A stretch of DNA of 36,384 nt from Pirellula sp. (GTDB lineage Bacteria > Planctomycetota > Planctomycetia > Pirellulales > Pirellulaceae). The DNA lies in the NCBI GenBank assembly GCA_021299695.1, contig JAJTEK010000019.1, positions 1 to 36,384 of the forward strand, given 5' to 3'. Position numbers and translations under genes: made by a program. The notes below the pieces were generated by a model. That model was not told the DNA's origin, searched no databases, and saw only the letters and a program-made list of their open reading frames with translations. Shown piece after piece: positions 9,510 to 15,654 of the stretch (positions within the stretch are counted from its first letter, which is position 1; each line of letters opens with the position of its first letter).

Positions 9510-10667
9510 ATGGTGTTTTTTGTTATTTCCTGCGTCTTGCTTGCCCTGGCTCTACTGCCGCTTGCCATGTTCGTAAAGAACCTACAGGACTTCCAGAGAG
9601 CCTGCAGCGATCCTGCGATCTTGGAGCGGGCAAGCGAGCTTGCGGTGAGCGTTCTGATACCGGCTCGCAACGAGGAATCGAGCATTGGTGCAGCTCTCGA
9701 TCGTTTGATCGAAAGTACGCATCGGCGATTCGAGGTGCTGGTCCTCGATGACGCTTCGGAGGATGCAACGGCTCAGATCGTCGAATCGAAATCGGAGCGT
9801 TTTCAAGCCATCGCGTTGCATCGTTCCAAGGGGCTAGCTCCGGGTTGGAATGGCAAACAAAACGCTTGTTGGCAATTGGCTCATTTGGCTCAATACGATC
9901 GGCTTTTGTTCCTCGATGCCGATGTGCGGCTTTCGCCCGAGGCGCTGGTGCGGATCGTTGCTGAGCAGGAGCATCGGGAGGCTCCATTGGTCAGTGGCTT
10001 TCCGTTTCAAGAGACCGGTAGCTTTGCGGAAAAGCTATTGATTCCAATGATGCACTATATTCTGCTCGGCTTTTTACCGATCGACCGCATGCGCAACTCG
10101 ACCGATCCGGGCTTTGCAGCCGGTTGCGGGCAACTGTTTCTTGCCAAAAAAACTGACTACCTGCAAGCCGGTGGTCACAGCGCGATAGCTGGCTCGAGGC
10201 ATGACGGTATCAAGCTTCCGAGGGCCTTTAGGCAAGCCGGCCTTAAGACCGACATTTTCGACGCGTCCGATCTAGCGACATGTCGGATGTACCAGAACTT
10301 GCAGCAGGTTCATCAGGGCCTACTGAAGAATGCTACCGAGGGGATTGCCAACCCCAAGCTGATCGGTCCATTTACCTTTCTTTTGCTCGGTGGTTCGGTC
10401 CTACCGATCTGTTTTTTTCTCTGGCAATTGGTTCGCTGCCTTGAGGGATCCTTGTGGAGTGGTTTGCCACTAGCGACGTTGATTATTCTGGGACTTGCAT
10501 CCTTGATCAGTTGGCTCCCTAGGCTGTTAGCGCAACGCCGATTTCGTCAGTCGATGCTCGGAGCCCTTATGCACCCCTGGAGCGTTTTGTGGTTCGTGAT
10601 ACTGCAATGGACCGCCCTGTTTCGACAAGCCCTGCGTTTAAAGACAGCTTGGAGAGGCCGGTTGTAA
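9510..10667 (+). CDS. Membrane-associated family 2 glycosyltransferase
   Basis: A 385-residue GT-A type glycosyltransferase. The order of features is an N-terminal membrane span (residues 2-22), the nucleotide-sugar fold start VSVLIPARNEESSIG (46-60), the acidic pair in LVLDDAS (about 78-83), GWNGKQNAC (112-120), the DxD metal site LDADV (D136, D138), and two or three C-terminal spans (about 285-375). The layout resembles the CrtQ/diaponeurosporenoate glycosyltransferase group and other processive-type GT2 enzymes, but the acceptor cannot be read from sequence. The start is the ATG at 9510, behind GGGAGTGAGG (9491-9500); an upstream in-frame start at 9435 lies inside the PEP-CTERM gene and would add 25 unlikely residues. 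With only 4 nt between them, the two genes are probably co-transcribed. A cell-surface polysaccharide, lipid or carotenoid acceptor is possible. Confidence 0.85.
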   Translation: MVFFVISCVLLALALLPLAMFVKNLQDFQRACSDPAILERASELAVSVLIPARNEESSIGAALDRLIESTHRRFEVLVLDDASEDATAQIVESKSERFQAIALHRSKGLAPGWNGKQNACWQLAHLAQYDRLLFLDADVRLSPEALVRIVAEQEHREAPLVSGFPFQETGSFAEKLLIPMMHYILLGFLPIDRMRNSTDPGFAAGCGQLFLAKKTDYLQAGGHSAIAGSRHDGIKLPRAFRQAGLKTDIFDASDLATCRMYQNLQQVHQGLLKNATEGIANPKLIGPFTFLLLGGSVLPICFFLWQLVRCLEGSLWSGLPLATLIILGLASLISWLPRLLAQRRFRQSMLGALMHPWSVLWFVILQWTALFRQALRLKTAWRGRL

Positions 10668-10696
10668 TCGACCCAATTGAGCGATTGGTGATTCGG

Positions 10697-11503
10697 TTAT
10701 TTGGAGTCGTCGCGTGGTTTAAGTGTCCATGCCAAGAGTCGGTCGGTTATGTTCGGGAACCAACGGCCCATGGCGACCAAGGCTTTGCCACCGAGGCTCA
10801 AGACACGATCGCGTTTGGAGCGGACCAAGGCTTTGATAGCAAGTTCGGCGACGCGTTCGGCAGACATGCTGCCAAGAGAGCGACTCTGGGAGTCGATTCG
10901 GGTATCGACCAACGCGTCGAAAAATTCCGAACGGGTGGTACTCGGCGAGACCATCAGAACCTCGATACCCAGCGGGGAGAGTTCGACTCGGATCGACTCG
11001 GCCCAACCCCTGAGTGCGAATTTCGCAGCACAGTACTCGCTTTTGTTTGGAACGGCGCGATGGGCCAGGACCGATCCGATGTTCAGTATGGCTGGCCGCG
11101 TGCCGAGCTTGAGCAGCGGAATACAGATTCGAGTCAATTCCGCAGGTGCGAAGAAGTCGATCTCCATGACTTTCCTCAACCGATCTGTATCGGCTTGTTC
11201 GAACGGGCCGATCGCGCCTGCCCCGGCGTTGTTGACGAGAACATCCAAACCGTGCCAGTGGACCTCGCACCACTTAGCGAGTCGCACTCGATGGGCCTGG
11301 GAGGTCAGGTCTCCTTCGATAGCTGTGAGTTTTCCAGGATGATTCTGTGTCTGGAGGACCAGCCGGTCCAATCGATCTTTTCGACGCGCAGTGACTAGGA
11401 CCTCGGCCCCGGCCTGCGTCAGTTGCTTGGCCATGCAAAACCCAATGCCGCTCGAGGCTCCTGTCAGAAGCACTCGAAGACCTTGAAGTCGTCGCCTAGC
11501 CAT
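10697..11503 (-). CDS. Short-chain dehydrogenase/reductase (SDR) family oxidoreductase
   Basis: A 268-residue classical SDR. It shows the NAD(P)-binding TGASSGIG (residues 14-21), the arginine pair after the second strand (TARRKDR, favouring NADP), NNAG (91-94), and the catalytic Ser144, Tyr157 and Lys161 (SEYCAAK). Substrate is unknown; the C-terminal 70 residues, which decide specificity, end in a short hydrophobic stretch (ALVAMGRWFPNITDRLLAW) that could touch the membrane, as in SDRs acting on lipids. It starts 2 nt after the hflX stop codon on the same strand, so the two are translated from one message. It converges with the glycosyltransferase gene; the 29-nt gap holds only a weak CCAAT/ATTGG hairpin. 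Confidence 0.9.
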   Translation of the reverse strand: MARRRLQGLRVLLTGASSGIGFCMAKQLTQAGAEVLVTARRKDRLDRLVLQTQNHPGKLTAIEGDLTSQAHRVRLAKWCEVHWHGLDVLVNNAGAGAIGPFEQADTDRLRKVMEIDFFAPAELTRICIPLLKLGTRPAILNIGSVLAHRAVPNKSEYCAAKFALRGWAESIRVELSPLGIEVLMVSPSTTRSEFFDALVDTRIDSQSRSLGSMSAERVAELAIKALVRSKRDRVLSLGGKALVAMGRWFPNITDRLLAWTLKPRDDSK

Positions 11504-11505
11504 TT

Positions 11506-12927
11506 CTAACCGACCTTGGGACGGACGCTCAGGTCCTGAAGCGAGACTTCTGGCATGGAAGTTTGGGATTCGGCTGGCACGAACGTGGCGTTGTTAGGCA
11601 ATCCTTGCCGGATCGGTTCGGGCAAGGTGCCTTTGAGGACACGCATGTCGACGCCGTTTCCTGCAAGCTTACCGGCGCAGCCGATGCTCATGCGGCAGTG
11701 GACTAGGCACAAGTCGTCTTGGTAGTGTTTCGAGAGGACCTCAGCGTGCGTGGCAAGCCAAGCGATGGTTTTGCCATCGCCGACAGGCAATCGCAGTTCG
11801 AGTTCCACGAAACTTGAGGTCAACGAATCACTCACGGCCATGGAGAGACGCTGGAGTCCGAGTCCGCTTAGGGCCGAGATGGGGATCGCATTGGGGTAGC
11901 GCTCGTGGACCAACGAAATCCGCTCGTCGGCGCCGGGGCAATCGCATTTATTGAGCACCAGCAGAGTGTCTTTTTCCTGAATATCAAGTTCCTTGAGGAC
12001 TTTATATACCGACGAGATCTGCTGGAATACCGATGGGTTGCTCGCGTCGGCCACATGCATGAGCAAATCGGCTTGCCGAGCCTCTTCGAGCGTCGCTCGG
12101 AAACTTGCGATCAGGTGGTGAGGTAGATCGCGAATGAAACCGACGGTATCGCTCAGCAAGATCGGGCCCCACCCCGGTAGCATCCAACGTCGCGTGCGGG
12201 TATCGAGTGTCGCGAAGAGTTTGTCGGCAGCTTCGACCCCCGCACCTGTCAACGTGTTCATCAGAGTGCTTTTGCCGGCGTTGGTGTAACCGACGATCGA
12301 GACGCAGAAGGTTCCGTCGCGCGAGGCGACTTCCCGGGCTTTTCGCTTCTCGACTTTCGACAAATCCATCTTCAGATCATGGATTCTTTTCTCGGCCAAT
12401 CGGCGGTCGACTTCCAATTGCTTTTCGCCAGGACCTCGCATCCCGACACCCATGGTCTGACGCGACAGGTGGGTCCACATCCGCTTGAGCCTCGGCAGCG
12501 AGTATTCCAACTGAGCCAACTCGACGGCTAGGCGCGCTTCGTGGGTGCGGGCGTTGGTTGCGAAGATGTCGAGAATCAATTCGGATCGATCGATGACCTT
12601 CGTGCCAAGAGATTTCTCGAGATTCCTGGTCTGGGCTGGGGTCAAGTCATTATCGAAGAGGACCACGTCGGCGCCGACGTGCTCGACAAAGTTGACCAGT
12701 TCCTCGACCTTGCCTTTACCTAGGTAGGTCGAATGATCTGGATGCTCGCGTTTTTGGAAGATGGTGCCACAGACCTCGATTCCGGCGGTGTCTGCAAGCC
12801 CCTTGAGTTCATCGAAGGGATCATCCGAGACAAAATCGTTGGGGAGCAGGAGTCTGGCAAGTACTCCTTTTTCGTTGGTCAAACTTTGGGATCGTTCGTC
12901 CGTGCGCACTAGTTTTGGGTACTCCAC
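11506..12927 (-). CDS. hflX: Ribosome-associated GTPase HflX
   Basis: A 473-residue HflX family GTPase. The N-terminal HflX domain (about 30-150) and the glycine-rich linker GMRGPGEKQLEVDRR (162-176) precede the G domain: G1 GYTNAGKST (213-221), G3 DTVGFI (260-265) and G4 NKCD (326-329). The C-terminal domain (about 385-440) has the usual position. HflX is known to bind the 50S subunit, split stalled ribosomes during heat or antibiotic stress, and hydrolyse GTP. The start is GTG at 12927 (MEYPKLVRTDERS); no strong ribosome binding site is visible. A minus-strand promoter with a perfect TATAAT lies about 80 nt upstream (13004-13034). The SDR gene follows after 2 nt. Confidence 0.97.
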   Translation of the reverse strand: MEYPKLVRTDERSQSLTNEKGVLARLLLPNDFVSDDPFDELKGLADTAGIEVCGTIFQKREHPDHSTYLGKGKVEELVNFVEHVGADVVLFDNDLTPAQTRNLEKSLGTKVIDRSELILDIFATNARTHEARLAVELAQLEYSLPRLKRMWTHLSRQTMGVGMRGPGEKQLEVDRRLAEKRIHDLKMDLSKVEKRKAREVASRDGTFCVSIVGYTNAGKSTLMNTLTGAGVEAADKLFATLDTRTRRWMLPGWGPILLSDTVGFIRDLPHHLIASFRATLEEARQADLLMHVADASNPSVFQQISSVYKVLKELDIQEKDTLLVLNKCDCPGADERISLVHERYPNAIPISALSGLGLQRLSMAVSDSLTSSFVELELRLPVGDGKTIAWLATHAEVLSKHYQDDLCLVHCRMSIGCAGKLAGNGVDMRVLKGTLPEPIRQGLPNNATFVPAESQTSMPEVSLQDLSVRPKVG

Positions 12928-13003
12928 TGAAGGTGCAAAGGGGGATGGGGTATCGAGGAAAATCGTTCAAGCTCCGGACACTTAAGGTTCATCGCTTCTG
13001 AGC

Positions 13004-13034
13004 ATTATACTCCATCGCTCGGGGCGCTCGGCAA
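13004..13034 (-). promoter_or_regulatory. Putative sigma-70 promoter of hflX
   Basis: On the minus strand, TTGCCG (13029-13034) and a perfect TATAAT (13004-13009) are separated by 19 nt. The -10 is ideal, while the -35 and the spacer are sub-optimal. Transcription would start near 12997, leaving a leader of about 70 nt before the GTG of hflX. Confidence 0.5.
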
Positions 13035-13244
13035 GCCATCGAGAGTCCTCGAGAATCCGTGGGTTGGTCTTGGTTAGACGTTTGGAGATTCCGGTTCGTT
13101 CGCCCTTGAATGGTCCGATGCGTCAAAAATCCACATTTTCTTCCGTGGCCACCTCGGCACCCGCAGCCCTAGGGTGCCTTCAAAGGGGACTTCGAAGGCC
13201 GAAAGACCCAAGGGGAGAATTGGCTCCTTAGAGGCGGGCTCCTT

Positions 13245-13260
13245 GGTGGCTTGTGCCACC
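13245..13260. other. Perfect 6-bp hairpin in intergenic region
   Basis: GGTGGC and GCCACC are separated by TTGT. The stem is GC-rich and perfect but has no following T-run, so it is not a standard intrinsic terminator for either direction. Purpose unknown. Confidence 0.4.
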
Positions 13261-13363
13261 TCGTTCTGAGAGTCCTTGCAGTCGGTTTTCCCGTTAGCTT
13301 CTCCCCAGAGCCCTTGGTGTTCAGGTCCAGCGAAAAGCCGATGAAAATGTCGTTTTATTTTGC

Positions 13364-13391
13364 TTGACTTTAGTTTTCCAGTACGAATAAT
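13364..13391 (+). promoter_or_regulatory. Putative sigma-70 promoter of the 75-residue protein gene
   Basis: TTGACT (13364-13369, five of six consensus) is followed by a 16-nt spacer and AATAAT (13386-13391, five of six). The flanks are AT-rich (CGTTTTATTTTGC upstream). The predicted transcript starts near 13398 and has a leader of about 68 nt. Confidence 0.6.
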
Positions 13392-13465
13392 CCGATACAA
13401 CTTAACTCAGGAACGTGGCCGGGAGCCCGTATCTGACGAATCTCACACAAAAGGTTCCAGACAGT

Positions 13466-13693
13466 ATGAGCAATCTTTGCAAAAATGTTTTCGAAGCCAT
13501 TCTCAAGTACGGTCACGATGAGGACTTCGATCCTATCGCTGATGGGAAGTTCTTGCCCACCGATGCACCGGCTGGCTCGCAAGAGAAGATCGAAGTTCTT
13601 CGACGACGTGTGGAACTCGGACAGCCCCTGTGGCACAATGACGACCGAGTCGACTACAGTGGTTTGACCGGCGCTATTCGCCCACGCGAGTAA
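13466..13693 (+). CDS. Small acidic protein of unknown function (75 residues)
   Basis: The frame is open from 13415, but the ATG at 13466 (MSNLCKNVFEAILKYG) is the best start: AAAGG lies at 13449-13453 and a good promoter about 75 nt upstream. The product has two parts. Residues 1-37 are amphipathic helix and acidic loop (YGHDEDFDPIADGKFLP), and residues 38-75 contain a helix (EKIEVLRRRVELG) and an ordered-looking tail (QPLWHNDDRVDYSGLTG). The tail looks strongly conserved-type sequence, rich in Trp, His and Tyr, and I believe similar short proteins occur in other planctomycetes, although I cannot check. No signal peptide or membrane span. Function unknown. A putative terminator hairpin lies about 100 nt downstream (13794-13823). 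Confidence 0.75.
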   Translation: MSNLCKNVFEAILKYGHDEDFDPIADGKFLPTDAPAGSQEKIEVLRRRVELGQPLWHNDDRVDYSGLTGAIRPRE

Positions 13694-13793
13694 CAACAAA
13701 GAGTCAGTTCGTCCTACACATCCTAGCTGGGTCTTGGTAAAAATCCCAAAGATCCACTAAGTAGGTTGAACGATGTACAATCAAGAACCAACG

Positions 13794-13823
13794 AAGGCCG
13801 GGTTTGATTCCAGACTCGGCCTT
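13794..13823 (+). terminator. Possible intrinsic terminator or attenuator
   Basis: A perfect 7-bp stem, AAGGCCG (13794-13800) and CGGCCTT (13817-13823), has a 16-nt loop and is followed by CTGCTATTGTTG, which is only moderately T-rich. It could end the transcript of the 75-residue gene, or act as an attenuator ahead of the TOPRIM gene. It lies inside a 68-codon open frame (13773-13979), which argues against that frame being a gene. Confidence 0.5.
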
Positions 13824-13845
13824 CTGCTATTGTTGAATCGAGCCC

Positions 13846-13912
13846 TGCGCTTCGAGCTCCCCGGGCTTGAGCGCCCCGGGCTTGAGGTCCTCGGGCTTGA
13901 GGTCCCCGGGTT
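13846..13912. repeat. 15-bp tandem repeat, three clear copies
   Basis: Copies with the core CCGGGCTTGAG start at 13861, 13876 and 13891 (the last begins TCGGG), each 15 nt long. A partial copy follows at 13906, and a degenerate one precedes at 13846. The repeat is GC-rich, lies 67 nt ahead of the TOPRIM gene, and would encode P-G-L-E-V pentapeptides if read in the 13773-13979 frame. Replication slippage is the likely origin. Confidence 0.75.
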
Positions 13913-13978
13913 CTCTTGCCAATCAAGCGAATTGAGCTCTGCCAATGTCCTCCCTGAGACCCATGCAAAGGACTTGTA

Positions 13979-14641
13979 ATGACCCAACCCCCAAGAGGAA
14001 ACGGCGTTTCATCCGCCGCTGAACCAACGGCTCTGGAGTTGTTCTTGGTAGAAGGAGAATCGGCAGCGAGTGCAGTTGAACGTGTGTGCAATAGCCAATT
14101 TCAATCGGTCCTAGCGATGCAGGGCAAGCCGATGAACGCGTGGAAAGCGACGCGTGCCAAGGTCGAGTCGAACGGTTTGTTCGAACAACTGATCGCCAAA
14201 CTTGGAGCCGGAATCGCAGACGATTTCGATATCGAAAGATGCCGCTTTGCAAGAATCATCCTACTCTTTGATCCCGATGCAGATGGAATTCACGGATGCT
14301 CTCTGATGCTCTGGTTTTTTTACCGCTGGATGCCACAGCTCCTCGAAGCCGATCGACTCTTGGTTGCCAACCCCCCGATCTGCGAGCTGCTCGATCGAAC
14401 GACCCTCAAAAGAGCCTATCCCTCCCATCCTGTCCAACGCGACAAGATACTAGCCGAATGGAATGCTGGTTTGTCACAGGGAGACTCTGACCGCTTCGAG
14501 ATGCGGCCATACCGTGGGCTTGCAAGCCTCGGGCAGGAGATCCTCTACAGCACTTGCGTATGCCCTGAGACTCGATTGCTCAGACGGCTTCGAACGCAAG
14601 ACGCACTGGCTTCGTTGAAGGTCTTCGGTGCACAAAAGTAG
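13979..14641 (+). CDS. Stand-alone TOPRIM protein resembling the C-terminal catalytic part of GyrB/ParE
   Basis: A 220-residue protein that matches, piece by piece, the TOPRIM part of type IIA topoisomerase B subunits. ELFLVEGESAASAV (residues 20-33) corresponds to the GyrB ELYLVEGDSAGG motif with its catalytic Glu (here E25). GKPMNAWKA (49-57) matches GyrB GKILNVEKA. KLGAGIADDFDIERCRFARIIL (74-95) is followed by the metal motif DPDADG (D98, D100, D102; GyrB DADVDG). FFYRWMPQLLEADRLLVANPP (113-133) matches FFYRQMPELIE...IAQPP. The end, YRGLASLGQEILYSTCVCPETRLLRRL (178-204), matches the GyrB tail YKGLGEMN..LWETTMDPE. The GHKL ATPase and transducer domains are absent, so it cannot act alone as a topoisomerase. 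AAAGGA (13967-13972) is a good ribosome binding site 6 nt before the ATG. It might pair with a GyrA-like subunit, bind DNA, or modulate gyrase; this is inference. Confidence 0.88.
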   Translation: MTQPPRGNGVSSAAEPTALELFLVEGESAASAVERVCNSQFQSVLAMQGKPMNAWKATRAKVESNGLFEQLIAKLGAGIADDFDIERCRFARIILLFDPDADGIHGCSLMLWFFYRWMPQLLEADRLLVANPPICELLDRTTLKRAYPSHPVQRDKILAEWNAGLSQGDSDRFEMRPYRGLASLGQEILYSTCVCPETRLLRRLRTQDALASLKVFGAQK

Positions 14642-14673
14642 CTGGAATCTACGCTCGAGAAGCCGCCGGATCC

Positions 14674-15654
14674 TTACTCACTGTGATTGTTTTGATCTTG
14701 GTCAAAAACCCAAGGCCCCCTAGGGATATCGAGCCACCATTGCTGTTTGTTTTTCGCAATCGCAAGCAGGTCCTTAGACCCGATCGGTGCGTCGGTCTGA
14801 GTCAATCGCAGCGACTTGGCTAGCGAGCCGATGATTTGCTCGGGCCGTACGCCTTGTTCTCGCCAGTAGGACAAGCGGGAATCACCATGGCGTTTGGCGA
14901 GTCGCTTGCCATCGGGGCCCACGACCAAAGGGACGTGAAGCCAACCCGGAGGTTCCCACCCTAAAGCTCGGTAGATCGCAAGTTGCCGATAGGTGCTATA
15001 GACCAGATCGTCTCCCCGAACGACGTGGTTGATCTCTTGCTCATGATCATCGACCGTCACGGCGAGTTGGTAGGCAGGTGGCCCATAATTCCGAGCGACG
15101 ATAAAATCCCCGAGGGACACTTTAGCATCGAGCTGCTGTGGACCAAGATAATCGTCGATCCACTGCATGGTTCCTTGGCTGAATCGAAACCGCCAAGCGT
15201 AGCGGTGTCCTTGAGCGTCGAGTTTCGGAGCGTCCAACGCCGAACGATCAGCGCAGCGACCGGGATAGACCACCCCATCGAGGAACGATTCGTGAGGTGC
15301 CGACGAACATGCTTCGATTTGCGTGCGACTGCAGGTACAAGGATAGACGAGCTCCTGTCGCTTGAGTTGTTCGAGAGCATCGAGGTAGCGATCGGTTCGG
15401 GAGGATTGCAAGGGTGCGGTTTGATCCCAGTCGATTCCGAGCCAACGCAGGTCATCGATCGCTTGTTGGTTCGCCCAGGACTTGGTTCGGGGGGTGTCGA
15501 GGTCTTCGACCCTCAAGAGCAACTCGCCCTGAGAGCTTCGGACGTGCAACCAAGCGATCAAGAAAGTGCGTGCATTGCCCAAGTGCTGAGCTCCGGTCGG
15601 CGAAGGAGCCAACCTTCCACGGACTCGGTCGGATTGCATCGAATTAGGAATCAC
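14674..15654 (-). CDS. gluQ: Glutamyl-Q tRNA(Asp) synthetase (GluQ-RS)
   Basis: A 326-residue paralogue of the glutamyl-tRNA synthetase catalytic domain, without the C-terminal anticodon-binding domain. It shows GRLAPSPTGAQHLGNART (13-30, containing the HIGH-type HLGN), the substrate loop LLLRVEDLDTPR (45-56), a GluQ-RS zinc site (C106-x-C108, then Y130-x3-C134), and the KMSKS-type loop KRLAKRHG (250-257). Known function: it activates glutamate and attaches it to the queuosine at position 34 of tRNA(Asp). It overlaps the upstream lipoprotein gene by 4 nt (start and stop share ATGA at 15651-15654), which points to translational coupling and decides for this start rather than the ATG at 15639. 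It ends 32 nt from the convergent TOPRIM gene. No queuosine synthesis gene lies in the window. Confidence 0.95.
   Translation of the reverse strand: MIPNSMQSDRVRGRLAPSPTGAQHLGNARTFLIAWLHVRSSQGELLLRVEDLDTPRTKSWANQQAIDDLRWLGIDWDQTAPLQSSRTDRYLDALEQLKRQELVYPCTCSRTQIEACSSAPHESFLDGVVYPGRCADRSALDAPKLDAQGHRYAWRFRFSQGTMQWIDDYLGPQQLDAKVSLGDFIVARNYGPPAYQLAVTVDDHEQEINHVVRGDDLVYSTYRQLAIYRALGWEPPGWLHVPLVVGPDGKRLAKRHGDSRLSYWREQGVRPEQIIGSLAKSLRLTQTDAPIGSKDLLAIAKNKQQWWLDIPRGPWVFDQDQNNHSE

Larger units (their letters stand above)
12928..13465. other. Long divergent intergenic region
   Basis: About 540 nt between hflX (minus) and the 75-residue gene (plus) without a credible gene. It carries the likely promoters of both neighbours (13004-13034 minus, 13364-13391 plus). 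Between them lies a perfect 6-bp hairpin, GGTGGC-TTGT-GCCACC (13245-13260), with no T-run after it. A 108-codon minus-strand open frame at 13074-13400 has no protein-like features and no start signal. A small RNA or leader could lie here, but nothing in the sequence proves one. Confidence 0.4.

Noticed and set aside
10589-11398. 269-codon plus-strand frame opposite the SDR gene
   Set aside because: The SDR frame has all catalytic motifs; this frame has none and begins inside the glycosyltransferase gene.
13074-13400. 108-codon minus-strand frame in the hflX upstream region
   Set aside because: Composition is not protein-like, no ribosome binding site, and it overlaps the promoter of the neighbouring gene.
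13773-13979. 68-codon protein-coding gene before the TOPRIM gene
   Set aside because: It contains a terminator-like hairpin and tandem repeats and has no clear ribosome binding site; kept only as a possible leader.
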